Positions 25,525-33,688 of a stretch of 64,000 bases of DNA are shown one piece after another. Under the pieces are notes generated by a model. It was not told the origin of the DNA, made no database searches, and was given only the letters and a program-made list of their open reading frames with translations. Position numbers and translations under genes: made by a program. The number at the start of each line of letters is the position of its first letter. Within the stretch, counting starts at the first letter, position 1. The stretch comes from Inquilinus sp042743185 (lineage in GTDB: Bacteria; Pseudomonadota; Alphaproteobacteria; DSM-16000; Inquilinaceae): contig NZ_JBHYMS010000042.1 in the NCBI RefSeq assembly GCF_042743185.1, forward strand, positions 1-64,000. The letters run 5' to 3'.

Positions 25525-26907
25525 ATGCTACGAAATCTTCGTGTTGACGGATTTAGATCTCTACAGGATTTTGAATTGTATCTTCGAGAAGATGTCAATG
25601 TTCTTGTTGGTCCAAATGGCGCCGGAAAAACCAATATACTGGCATTCTTTGAGTTGCTTTCACTCCTGACGCAGGAGACTGTTAGCGATTCGTTGCTAAG
25701 ATTGGGCGGAGTTGGAGCGAATTTTTCAATAAGAACTTCTGGGAAACAGCGAAGACCGATAAGCTTTTTCGCTTCTGGCGAAACCACGTACAATGACCTT
25801 GCATCTCGACCACAGTCAGAAAGGAGAGTATTTTACGAGATTGAGGCTAGTATCGTTGTTGATTCTGATTCAGGATTTATATACTTCGAGAAGCAAGCTC
25901 TTAGATTAAGGCTCGTTGCGCTCGAACCCGATTTGCCAGACCTTTTCATAGACAGACCTGCCTGGGATCTTGAAATCCTCCATGACGGCACGCTGAGCCC
26001 CTATTCAGAGGTAAAAATCCCTTTCATGGATCAAGATAAATTAGATATCAGAACTACATTTGCTTTACGCAATCGGAAAGACGAGGATGATATTCAACGT
26101 GTTATCAGGACAGAACTGCAGAGAGAGGAGCCGATAGCGAGATTATTCCCACAATTTGCAGGATCCACCTTTCCTGCCATTAGGGAAATTAGAAGGGATC
26201 TGCTTAAAGGGAGAGCTTTCAACATTGTACCGGAACACGTAAAGAGGAGAGAGGATCTATCTACAGCACCCGGCGTCCATCATGATGGAAGCGGCCTAAG
26301 CGCAACTCTTCTGCTGTTGTACAGACTCTCACGACGAAGTGAACAGCCAAGGCCATCGCGACTGTACACTCACAGATCAGTAGCCGCAGGAAGCTATTTC
26401 ACGGCAGGAGCATTTGGTAGAATTGTCGAATTATTAACAATGATCAACCCAGATATTCAAAATATTGAAGTAACAGTAGATAACGATCTTAATTATATAA
26501 AAGTGATGATTGTCGTTTGTGGCGAAGGTGGGAGGCAGATTCGAATTCCATTGCAGCAGATATCAGATGGATTTTCCAAATGGCTTGCATTTGTTACCAT
26601 AACGCAGACTAATAGTGAGTTGTTTGCCATCGAGGAACCCGAGAACTTCCTTCATCCACACCTTCAGAGACTAGTGTTAGAGGTGATACGGAACGGCCGC
26701 GTAGTTCCGCGACGACCAACGTTTGCGATGATCACGACTCATAGCGAAACGCTGATAAATTCGGCCAGACCAGAAGAGCTGATAATTGTTTCTCTATCCG
26801 AAGGCAGAACAACCGCGCGAAGAGTCGATGATCCGGGAGCTATCCAGGAAGAGATAAATAGCACAGGCTTTGGTTTGAGCTTCTTCTATACCTCGGAGTC
26901 TCTTTAA
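25525..26907 (+). CDS. AAA ATPase, RecF/OLD-like (AAA_21 type), candidate defence protein
   Basis: This 460-residue ATPase begins LRNLRVDGFRSLQDFELYL, the DNA-repair ATPase style opening. It has Walker A GPNGAGKTN (29-37), a signature-like LQQISDGFSKWLAF (about 348-361), Walker B with the catalytic Glu in LFAIEEPENFLHPH (about 371-384) and a switch His in MITTHSETL (about 405-413). It lacks a fused nuclease or TOPRIM domain, but the next gene, directly abutting its stop, supplies a TOPRIM-like protein. Such pairs resemble OLD/Gabija/Septu-type phage-defence modules, in which the ATPase senses an infection and controls the nuclease. The gene is strongly AT-richer than its phage neighbours, runs against them, and has a GAGG Shine-Dalgarno sequence. 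Exact system not identified. Confidence 0.82.
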   Translation: MLRNLRVDGFRSLQDFELYLREDVNVLVGPNGAGKTNILAFFELLSLLTQETVSDSLLRLGGVGANFSIRTSGKQRRPISFFASGETTYNDLASRPQSERRVFYEIEASIVVDSDSGFIYFEKQALRLRLVALEPDLPDLFIDRPAWDLEILHDGTLSPYSEVKIPFMDQDKLDIRTTFALRNRKDEDDIQRVIRTELQREEPIARLFPQFAGSTFPAIREIRRDLLKGRAFNIVPEHVKRREDLSTAPGVHHDGSGLSATLLLLYRLSRRSEQPRPSRLYTHRSVAAGSYFTAGAFGRIVELLTMINPDIQNIEVTVDNDLNYIKVMIVVCGEGGRQIRIPLQQISDGFSKWLAFVTITQTNSELFAIEEPENFLHPHLQRLVLEVIRNGRVVPRRPTFAMITTHSETLINSARPEELIIVSLSEGRTTARRVDDPGAIQEEINSTGFGLSFFYTSESL

Positions 26908-27510
26908 ATGCCGAAACCAGCATTCATTGTTGATGGTCACCTTGAGTTTTCGATATTGCAGGCAATCTGCAAGGACTCTCCTCTTCGCAGATTAAATACT
27001 AACGGAGATTCTGTAGTAGTAAGCAAAATGGCCGAAAAGGCTGCTCCAGTTATTCGTTTGCTGGGAAATAGATATTACCCCGTCTATATAGTGAGTGATA
27101 GAGAAGATCGGGAAGAATCATGCGAAGCTATGGAAGCACAATATCTGAGCGAACTGAAGCTAAGAGGAATTGATATAACTCAAATAAAAATAGTTTTTTG
27201 TGACCGAATGATTGAGAATTGGATTATTGCTGATGTTGAGATGATTCGTGGTGAGTATGGCGATTGCGTTTCGGCTGGCGAAACCGAGGGTTGCGACGGG
27301 AAAACCAAGCTGCGTCAGATTATGAGCGGTGCGCAAGAACGCTACAGCGAAACCGTGCATGGTCTGCGGCTTTTCAAGAGATGCAACCCTGCGCGCATAG
27401 CGGAAAACAGCCCAAGTTTCCGAAAGCTCGTTCTTGCTTTAGAGGATCGATGCGAGTGGTTAGCGCGACACGGAGTTTTCTGTGCCAGTCTGGTAGACAG
27501 ACAAGCCTAG
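26908..27510 (+). CDS. TOPRIM-like protein (DUF4276-type), partner of the ATPase
   Basis: This 200-residue protein starts immediately after the ATPase stop. It has a TOPRIM-like pattern: FIVDGHLEFSILQAIC at 6-21, where the usual catalytic EG is DG, then a DxD-like VSDREDREE (about 60-68), and RMIENWIIADVEMI (about 105-118), the ENW-AD stretch typical of DUF4276-family proteins. In ATPase/TOPRIM defence pairs this partner is the nuclease. The Glu-to-Asp change in the first motif is conservative but should be noted. Codon use is AT-rich up to about 27250 and more GC-rich after that. It runs against the phage operon and its end lies within the overlapping remnant frame at 27460-27621. Confidence 0.72.
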   Translation: MPKPAFIVDGHLEFSILQAICKDSPLRRLNTNGDSVVVSKMAEKAAPVIRLLGNRYYPVYIVSDREDREESCEAMEAQYLSELKLRGIDITQIKIVFCDRMIENWIIADVEMIRGEYGDCVSAGETEGCDGKTKLRQIMSGAQERYSETVHGLRLFKRCNPARIAENSPSFRKLVLALEDRCEWLARHGVFCASLVDRQA

Positions 27511-27621
27511 CCGCGACACGATATCCAAGCTACGCTTTGGATGCTGCCACGACTGAGCCGCACCGCCCGGCATCGTTAAGGCGTGGGGCAGGCCGGGGGG
27601 CGGGTTCCCGGCCATAGTCAT
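27460..27621 (-). pseudogene. Short coupled frame after the minor head gene, probably cut by cargo insertion
   Basis: A 53-codon frame begins with an ATG that overlaps the gp30-like stop (ATGA), the pattern used between all neighbouring phage genes. It opens MTMAGNPPPGLPHALTMPGG and then runs into the AT-rich cargo, where it stops. The likely reading is that the next phage gene began here and was truncated when the ATPase/TOPRIM cargo was inserted near 27500. It may instead be chance. Confidence 0.35.
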
Positions 27622-28862
27622 GGGCGCTGATAGAGCAGCACCCCAGTGCGCTGGCGATCGAGATAGGAAACCGTGTCAGGCGGAAACGCTGTGGCACCGC
27701 CCCATCCCTGCTCCATCCAGCCGAACGTCGCGATTCCGCCCTTGCGCCCGTCCATTTCGAACCGGCGGATGTAGCGCCGGCGCAGGCGCCATTTCGGCGC
27801 GGCGTCCTTCGGAGCGATGTTCTGCCAATCCACCCAGATCTCATCAGGATCGAGGACGGCCATCGCGAGGGCAAGGATCTGCCGGTGGCGATCGAACTTG
27901 GTGACCTTCAGCTCGCCCCGGCTGTCGCGGAACAGCTCGTCCGAAAGCGTGATCCGCGACCCGCTCGGGTCGCGCCATACTACAGGCTGCTCTATGTCCG
28001 CGCCGAAGGGGCGAAGGAACTGCCTCACATAGTCTTCCTCGGGTAGCCCATCCGGCAATGATGCGACGCCGGGGTCACGCGGCACCGGCATGGGCGGAGG
28101 TGGTGACGCGGGCGCAGGCATGTCCGGCGGGGGCAGCGGCTTTCGCAGCTCGGGCGGGGTGACTCCCCGCAGCCAAGAGTCGCCTGGATTGTACCCAAAT
28201 CCGGTGTCGATGCCTTTCGGCGTCCAGACCGTTTCGAAGGAACCGTCCGGAGCGCGGACCTCGCGCGGCTCCATCTCGATCTCGGGCGGTTCGAGGGTGA
28301 CCTTCAGGCCGAAGCGCTTGAGATCCCGCTCTGAGAGGCTCTGGGCGTGGCACCGGCAGTTCCACCCGTTGGGCGGCCAGTGGGTGCGCCACCAGGGATC
28401 ATCGATCGGCAGGATGATGTCGTGCCAGGCGTAATGTTCCGGTCTGGTTCGCGCATCGTGGACATCGACATAGCGGGCATAGGGCCTGGTCGCCTTCAAC
28501 CGCTGCGCCTGCTGCCACCGGCCGGAGCTGTAGGCCATCCGCGAGTTGGTCTCGAAGATTACGCGGCTGCGCCAGTTGCGGCTGCCGTGGTAGCCCCAGC
28601 CGTGCTTGGCGACGATCCGGTCGAAGTCCGCGCGAAAGGTCTCCAACGTGCCCCCGGTCGAGATCGCGCTGTCTAGCGCCTCCCGGAAGTCGGAGAGCAG
28701 GGCGCCCGAAGTGGCGCCGGCGACCGTGAAGGCGCGGGTGTGCGCCTGGTGCATCAGGTCCGACCAGCCGTTGGTCGGCAGGTTCACCTTGCTGCGGAAA
28801 TAGTCGATCGCCTCGGTGAAGTGGACCGGGGTCGCCGAGACCGGAACCGCTTCACCGGCCAT
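27618..28862 (-). CDS. Minor head protein (Mu gpF/gp30-like) with C-terminal PBECR2-type nuclease-like domain
   Basis: This 414-residue protein has an N-terminal SPP1 gp7/Mu gpF head-morphogenesis domain (about 1-180) with the family core HDARTRPEHYAWHDIILPID, and the cysteine pair PPNGWNCRCHAQ. A proline-rich linker (about 235-270) leads to a second domain (about 290-414): WRDPSGSRITLSDELF, DPDEIWVDWQNIAPKD, then LRRRYIRRFEMDG and TGVLLYQ. This resembles the phage-Barnase-EndoU-ColicinE5/D-RelE-like class 2 (PBECR2) domain often fused to such head proteins. It may be a nuclease delivered with the DNA or used against competitors. It overlaps the portal gene by 11 bases. Confidence 0.83.
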   Translation of the reverse strand: MAGEAVPVSATPVHFTEAIDYFRSKVNLPTNGWSDLMHQAHTRAFTVAGATSGALLSDFREALDSAISTGGTLETFRADFDRIVAKHGWGYHGSRNWRSRVIFETNSRMAYSSGRWQQAQRLKATRPYARYVDVHDARTRPEHYAWHDIILPIDDPWWRTHWPPNGWNCRCHAQSLSERDLKRFGLKVTLEPPEIEMEPREVRAPDGSFETVWTPKGIDTGFGYNPGDSWLRGVTPPELRKPLPPPDMPAPASPPPPMPVPRDPGVASLPDGLPEEDYVRQFLRPFGADIEQPVVWRDPSGSRITLSDELFRDSRGELKVTKFDRHRQILALAMAVLDPDEIWVDWQNIAPKDAAPKWRLRRRYIRRFEMDGRKGGIATFGWMEQGWGGATAFPPDTVSYLDRQRTGVLLYQRP

Positions 28863-30396
28863 CGAGCTGGTCGCCCATGCCGGTCAGCGCCGAGAGCGCC
28901 AGGCTGTCGCGCAGCAGCTCGGCCAGGCCGTCGATCGGCATGGTCGACTCCATGCGCGCCAGGCGCGCGGCGAACTGCACCGGGGTTTCGCGGAGGCGGA
29001 TGGACTCGTCCAGCTCGGCCTTGATCGCGTCGATCATCTGGTCCAGCGCCGGGCCGGCCGCCTCCTCGACCTGGTCGACCAGGTGGTCAGCCGGATCGGG
29101 GGCCGGATCGCGCTCGGCCGGCGTGGCGAAGGCGGCCGGCGGGGGCGCGCCGCCCAGCGCCGGCGCCAGCTGTGGCTCCGGCCGGCCGACGAAGAACCAC
29201 CGGCCCTTGGCCTGGTCGATGAACTCGGCCTCAGCGTCCTCCGGCTCGTAGCCGGCCCGGCGCATCTTCTCGACATACTCCACCGCGGCCGACCGCGCGT
29301 CGGTCTCGGCCTTGTCTGTCTCCGCGTTCTCCTTGCGGTTCTCCGGCCGCGGGCGCCAGACGGTCGGCGGCGCCGCGTCCGGAAAGTTGGCCTCCGCCAT
29401 CCAGGAAAGCAGCTGACCGTTGAGCGTGGCCGACAGCTCGTCGCAATCGCCGTCGCAGAGATCCTCGCGGACCTCGTTGTGAGTCTGACTGGCCGCCCGG
29501 CTGCCGGCTTGGCCGACATTGGTCGAGAGGGTCTCGCCGAGCACCGCCTCCGAGACCTGCTCGTCCAAATAGCGGCAGAATCCCTCATAGGTGTTAACGC
29601 CGGCGCCTTTGGCGGCGTCCAGCAGCTCGATCAGCGTGCCCTCGGGAACGGCGATGGCGCCGTCCTGGCCCAGGCCGATCAGTTGCTTGAGCAGGTCCTT
29701 GGTGTCTTCGCCGGGACCGGCGGTGCCCTTGATAAAGGGCATGCCGAACCGCTCGCAGAACTTCGCCCAGAACTGCAGCGAATTGCGCTTGAAGAAGATC
29801 GGCCAAAACAAGCGATGGCCGAGGCCGAGGCCATAGGGATCGAAGCTAGTGCCGAACCGATGCACCAGGAACTTGCGCGGGGGCAGCGCGATGCCGTCGA
29901 GCTGGTTTTCCGGGGTCAGGAGCCGCAGCTCCCAATCCCGGTTGAACACGAAGCGGCGCGGGTCGCGGGCCTTGGCCTCGACCGGCACGGCGAAGCCGTC
30001 CCGCATCTCCCAGATCAGCTCGGAGACCGCATAGCCCTTGAGCTGGGCGTCCAGCAGGTCGAGGCACAGTTTGTCGAAGGACAGCCCCCATTCGCCGTCG
30101 AGGACGCGCTCCGCCAGCTTGGCCGCCTGCTTGTCGGCGCGCCGCGGCCCGCCCGGCGTCACCGACCAGTCGCGAGCCACCACCGCCCGCTTGCGCTTGT
30201 CCAGCACGGCGCCGGCGCGCGGGTCGCGCGCCAGATCCTCGTACAGCTTGAGACCCTTGCCCACGCTGCGCTGGGCCAGGATGTCATCCTGTGGCCGGAG
30301 GGTGTCGCCCCAGCCGAGAATGGTGATGTCCAGCTTCGCGGTCGCGATCTCGCCGGTGCGGGTGACGGCCGGCGCTGTGGCGGGGGTGTCGGTCAT
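28852..30396 (-). CDS. Phage portal protein, DUF935 (Mu gp29-like)
   Basis: This 514-residue protein is the dodecameric gate for DNA packaging in Mu-like phages. DUF935 features are LYEDLARDPRAGAVLDKRKR near 55-75, LSFDKLCLDLLDAQLKGYAV, the aromatic FVFNRDWELRLL, KFLVHRFGTSFDPYGLGLG, the crown region SLQFWAKFCERFGMPF, and GFCRYLDEQVSEAVLGETL. A Pro/Ala-rich linker (about 410-440) precedes the C-terminal helical tail. Length is normal and the gene looks intact. It overlaps the terminase stop by four bases and the gp30 start by 11. Confidence 0.9.
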   Translation of the reverse strand: MTDTPATAPAVTRTGEIATAKLDITILGWGDTLRPQDDILAQRSVGKGLKLYEDLARDPRAGAVLDKRKRAVVARDWSVTPGGPRRADKQAAKLAERVLDGEWGLSFDKLCLDLLDAQLKGYAVSELIWEMRDGFAVPVEAKARDPRRFVFNRDWELRLLTPENQLDGIALPPRKFLVHRFGTSFDPYGLGLGHRLFWPIFFKRNSLQFWAKFCERFGMPFIKGTAGPGEDTKDLLKQLIGLGQDGAIAVPEGTLIELLDAAKGAGVNTYEGFCRYLDEQVSEAVLGETLSTNVGQAGSRAASQTHNEVREDLCDGDCDELSATLNGQLLSWMAEANFPDAAPPTVWRPRPENRKENAETDKAETDARSAAVEYVEKMRRAGYEPEDAEAEFIDQAKGRWFFVGRPEPQLAPALGGAPPPAAFATPAERDPAPDPADHLVDQVEEAAGPALDQMIDAIKAELDESIRLRETPVQFAARLARMESTMPIDGLAELLRDSLALSALTGMGDQLDGR

Positions 30397-31527
30397 GGCA
30401 GCTGGAATCCGTTGTGGATCTGCTCATAGGGCATCGGCCGCGGGCCGGCGCGCTGGATGCCGGCCGTCATGCGCATGCGCTTGATGGCCAGCACCCACAG
30501 CATTTCGAGGGCGTCCGGCCCGTCGTCATGGTCGGCCTTCGGATAGTGGCGGAGCTGGTCGAGCAGCACCGTCTGCGACGGATGGAACCGGATCAGGCCG
30601 TTGGCGACGTGCGGCTGCAGGCTCTCGATACGCAGCGCCTTGTCCGACTTCGTCATGATCGGCACGGCCGGCACGGGCACGCCCCGCTCCGCCGAGCGGC
30701 GCACCAGCTCTGTCCGGAAGAACTCCTGGAACTGGATCGCTTCGACTCCCCAGACCAGGCAGCGATGCTCGCGCTGCAGGGCTATGACGTCTTCGATGAT
30801 CCTGTCCGGCAGCCGCCGGGCGATCCGGGCCTCGACCACGTCGAGGATGCCGGTCTCCCGATTGAGGCCGCCGACCAGGAGGGCCGACGGATCGCGCCCG
30901 CGGTTCTGCTTGCCCAGGGACGGATCGCAGGCCCCGAACATCATCCAGTGCCCGAGACGATTGACCCAGAACGTCACCTTGCCGAACAGCGCATCCTCGC
31001 TGCTGACCGGGTCGTTCTGATACTCGCAATCGAACGGGCCGACCTTGATGCGGACCCGGATCTTCATCAACTTGACGAAGGGCTGGACGGCCGGCCACAG
31101 CACCTCGGCGCCGGCGTCCATCTGCTCCCGGTTCGCGGCATAGAAGGCGTCCGCCGCCGCCTCGTCCTCATTGCGGAGGACTTCCTCCCACCGCTCCCAC
31201 AGGTCCATCCGGTCGGGCCAGCGGCCGATCGCGCGGAACACCGTCGCCCGCCACAGCGGGTTCCGCAGCTTCCGGGCCAGCACCGCGTCATAGTGCAGGA
31301 TGGTGCCGACATAGATGATGTCCATGGACCCGTCCGGCGGACCCAGCGGCTCGACGGCCTTGTCGATCCACGCTTCGAGCTTGTCGCGCTGCTCGGGCGA
31401 CCGGACGTTCTCGTCGTTCTCCAGATCGTCCAGCCAGCACAGGTCCGGCCGGTAGGCGCCATGGCGCACACCGCGCAGCCGCTTGCCGCTGCCGAACGCC
31501 TGCACCTTCCCGCCCGGCCAGGCGGCC
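30393..31527 (-). pseudogene. Phage terminase large subunit, N-terminal ATPase part deleted
   Basis: About 378 codons match the C-terminal part of a large terminase of the Mu-like type. KVQAFGSGKRLRG and RPDLCWLDDLENDENVRSP (the Walker B region) are followed by DIIYVGTILHYD and the RNase H-like nuclease MMFGACDPSLGKQNRGRDPS with later DGPDALEML. The Walker A segment is missing: upstream of about 31527 the sequence is a methyltransferase start in another frame. The first usable start in this frame is a GTG at 31505. Without the ATPase motor the protein cannot package DNA. Confidence 0.82.
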
Positions 31528-31528
31528 A

Positions 31529-31728
31529 GCGTTTAGGGCAGCGATGTCTGCGGTCGGCATGCAGTCGTAGTGGGCTTGCGCCGACTTGCCCTGGCCCTTC
31601 TCCGAATAGGTCTCGTACAGCCAGGGCGGATCGGCGAGCAACACGCTGTAGCCGAACATTTGTAGGGAACCGAAGGGCCAACCATCCCAGGTGGCCGACT
31701 TCGCGAGGCCGCGGCTTGAATCAGCCAT
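31529..31728 (-). pseudogene. MT-A70-type adenine methyltransferase, N-terminal stub
   Basis: About 66 codons from an ATG at 31728 encode the start of an MT-A70-family adenine methyltransferase: FGYSVLLADPPWLYETYSEK with the DPPW catalytic motif, then GKSAQAHYDCMPTADIAALN. Homology ends near 31530 at the junction with the terminase. The rest of the gene was removed by the same deletion that took the terminase N-terminus and the Mor/lysis/gp25-27 region expected between GemA and terminase. Confidence 0.75.
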
Positions 31729-31774
31729 GGCACCCCCTATCTAATGCGCACGACCATCTAGGAGTATATTCACA

Positions 31775-32077
31775 ATGATCCGTTTCACTGGTCTGTACGT
31801 GCCTCCCGGCCACTATGGTGATCTCGGGACCTATTACCGCTTCGAGTGCGATAGCGAGGGCGGCGTGACCACCATCCTCGCGCACGAGGATGATCTTGAA
31901 GATGGCTGCGAGCTGCCCAGTCATCTCGACGCGCGGGCCGCTGGGGCGCTTGCGATCCAAAGCTGCGGTGCTCGCCTGGAGGCCGCGTTTCGAGACGCAA
32001 TCACCGAGGGGAGCCGGTACTGCGACGGACAGGTTCTCGTCCGGCTCAGGCACCTGGACCCGAGCCAGGTCGTCTGA
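31775..32077 (+). CDS. Hypothetical protein, opposite strand to the phage operon
   Basis: A 100-residue protein with AGGAG ten bases before its ATG. The opening RFTGLYVPPGHYGDLGTYYR and acidic AHEDDLEDGCELPSH look like a real small folded protein, and codon use fits the window. The opposite strand also has an open frame, but without a ribosome binding site or sensible composition. It lies between GemA and the MT-A70 stub and runs against both. It could be a small cargo gene. No family recognised. Confidence 0.5.
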   Translation: MIRFTGLYVPPGHYGDLGTYYRFECDSEGGVTTILAHEDDLEDGCELPSHLDARAAGALAIQSCGARLEAAFRDAITEGSRYCDGQVLVRLRHLDPSQVV

Positions 32078-32108
32078 TCCAGTGCGAGGGAACGGCGCGT
32101 AGGAGGGC

Positions 32109-32507
32109 CTATGCACGGAGTCTCCTCCTCATCACCTTCAGCGCCTCGATAACCTTCGAGGCGTCTGCAACAGCCAGCATGTCGGGTTCAGGGATCACGT
32201 CTTCGGCAAGGCCGAGGACGCGGCGGATCATTGAACGCAGTGACGCCTCCGACTTCTCACGAGAGGCATCGCGCCAGAGCGCGCGGATCAGGCGGCCGGT
32301 CGAGGTGCGGCCGGTGCGGAGGTCGGCGCCACCCGTCCAGCCGAGCCGGACGAATTCTCGGATGACGTTCCCGAGCTGGACCTCGTTGAGGTCGGCGGCG
32401 CTGTCGCGACCGGTCACCCGGCGCAGCACGGCCCGGTAGGTCTCGTCGTCCAGCCCGAGCTGCTTCTTGGCGACGTGGACCTTGGCGATGGCGGAGGCAC
32501 GGCTCAC
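32109..32507 (-). CDS. gemA: GemA-like regulatory protein (Mu gp16, DUF1018)
   Basis: This 132-residue protein matches the GemA/DUF1018 family of Mu-like phages, an early regulator reported to affect host gene expression and DNA relaxation. The core is IAKVHVAKKQLGLDDETYRA, VLRRVTGRDSAADLN and FVRLGWTGGA near 10-60, followed by a basic middle and the C-terminal LKVMRRRL. It starts at a GTG that overlaps the preceding stop by four bases (GTGA). In complete Mu-like phages the mor gene follows; here there is a gap and then the MT-A70 stub. Confidence 0.85.
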   Translation of the reverse strand: MSRASAIAKVHVAKKQLGLDDETYRAVLRRVTGRDSAADLNEVQLGNVIREFVRLGWTGGADLRTGRTSTGRLIRALWRDASREKSEASLRSMIRRVLGLAEDVIPEPDMLAVADASKVIEALKVMRRRLRA

Positions 32508-33001
32508 GGCCGCACCTCGATCTCGCCCCACGCTTCGCGGAGCAGCTGCTCGAACTCGGCCCGGATGCGATCGGCATGGAACTTCGTTGGGGCGACGACG
32601 ATCTGCAGCTCGCCCTGCCGCTCCAGCCGGAGCGGCCGGAACCAGGTCGACCACTTCTTGATGCCGACCTGATCGACGAGGCCGCCGAAGGGATGGGCTC
32701 CCGTGTCCGGCTCCGGTGCCACCGCGGAATCGGTTGCCTCCTCCGCCGGGACATAGTCGCGCCAGCGCTCCTCACCGAGGAAGGTCGAGGCCATCCAGTT
32801 AAATTTCGGGTCGGCCTTCGCCGCCCGTCGCTCGGCGGCATAGGCGGTGGCAGCCGCGGTCAGCTCCTCCGCGGTCACGGTGCCGGCCTTGATGAGGGCG
32901 TTGAACAGCTTCCGCGCCCGCTCTCGCGGGTTCGGCCGCCGCGGAGGATAGACGGCCCAAAAGGCATCGAAAACAGGATCGTCAGGAGGCTTGCGGGGCA
33001 T
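32504..33001 (-). CDS. Phage early protein, replication-initiator-like
   Basis: A 165-residue protein that opens DPVFDAFWAVYPPRRPNPRE, the FWAVYPPR motif seen at the start of many phage replication-type proteins. After a linker (about 85-105) it has a domain resembling the N-terminal helper-binding fold of DnaA (KKWSTWFRPLRLERQGELQI and APTKFHADRIRAEFEQLL). In Mu-like phages it may help load the host replisome after transposition. This is a pattern-based guess. It overlaps its neighbours by 4 and 20 bases. Confidence 0.6.
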   Translation of the reverse strand: MPRKPPDDPVFDAFWAVYPPRRPNPRERARKLFNALIKAGTVTAEELTAAATAYAAERRAAKADPKFNWMASTFLGEERWRDYVPAEEATDSAVAPEPDTGAHPFGGLVDQVGIKKWSTWFRPLRLERQGELQIVVAPTKFHADRIRAEFEQLLREAWGEIEVRP

Positions 33002-33404
33002 CGGTCGACTCCGTCACCGAGACGGACGTGCCGGCCGCCAGCGACGTCAGCACGTCATCGCGGACCAGCACGAAGCCGTTCGGGATCTCAGGGGTGGGTA
33101 GCTGCGGCCGGGCGGGCGCCGGCAGGCCGCGAATGGCGTTATTGAAGGTGATGGCGATATCCGGCCGGGCGATGCCGGCGCGCTCAAGGCACTCGACGAC
33201 ACCGAGGATCAGCCACCGGGCGTCGTCCGCCGTGAACCGCAATTCAGGCACCGGGCGCGCCTGCGTCTGCTCCCGGCGCAGACCGGCGACGATGCGGAAG
33301 ATCGTCTCCTTCGCCGCCGCCTTCGAGCTGCGGGACGGGCCGTGGGCTTCCTGGAAGATCCGGTTGAGCCGGAACAGGAACAGGGCAAGCTCGGTGTTGT
33401 TCAT
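32982..33404 (-). CDS. Hypothetical early phage protein
   Basis: A 140-residue protein opening MNNTELALFLFRLNRIFQEA and with a central domain containing RFTADDARWLILGVVECLER. It has a soluble, mostly helical composition and a Pro-rich linker before the C-terminal tail. No family recognised. Position in the overlapping early operon between a small HTH-region gene and the replication-like gene supports that it is real. Confidence 0.6.
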   Translation of the reverse strand: MNNTELALFLFRLNRIFQEAHGPSRSSKAAAKETIFRIVAGLRREQTQARPVPELRFTADDARWLILGVVECLERAGIARPDIAITFNNAIRGLPAPARPQLPTPEIPNGFVLVRDDVLTSLAAGTSVSVTESTDAPQAS

Positions 33405-33416
33405 TGCTCGGCGCCT

Positions 33417-33680
33417 CTATCGGTCGCCGGCATCGGCGTGATCAGCCCGGCGGCGCGCTAGGCGTCGCCAAGTGGCAAACTCCTCTCGCGCCTCTTGCCG
33501 GCCACCGATGAAGGACAGCGCCTTGCGGAGGTCCGCGCCGCACCGCGAGAAGGCGGCGGCCAGGTCATCTCGGCTGCAGCGCTTGAGCAGGCAGGCCAGC
33601 TGGGATCCCTTACCTTGGCCGGCTCGCAACAAGGCGCGGTCGATCTCGGCGGGGCTGATAGGTGCAGGACGGCGAGCCAT
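33417..33680 (-). CDS. Hypothetical early phage protein
   Basis: An 87-residue basic protein starting at ATG 33680 (RRPAPISPAEIDRALLRAGQ). The second half (CSRDDLAAAFSRCGADLRKA) is helical with two cysteines, and the end is Arg-rich. The longer open frame upstream overlaps the LexA-like gene and is not favoured. Function unknown. Confidence 0.5.
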   Translation of the reverse strand: MARRPAPISPAEIDRALLRAGQGKGSQLACLLKRCSRDDLAAAFSRCGADLRKALSFIGGRQEAREEFATWRRLARRRADHADAGDR

Positions 33681-33688
33681 GGTCGCTC

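Noticed and set aside
6465..31527. The terminase fragment at 6.5-7.4 kb as the missing half of the terminase at 30.4-31.5 kb, implying an inversion or insertion.
   Set aside because: Both pieces are C-terminal parts with a nuclease domain (GADWGFARDP and GACDPSLGKQ) and belong to different terminase families, so they cannot complement each other.
31721..32116. Minus-strand frame opposite the small plus-strand gene at 31775.
   Set aside because: No ribosome binding site and unlikely composition; the plus-strand frame has AGGAG and a protein-like sequence.
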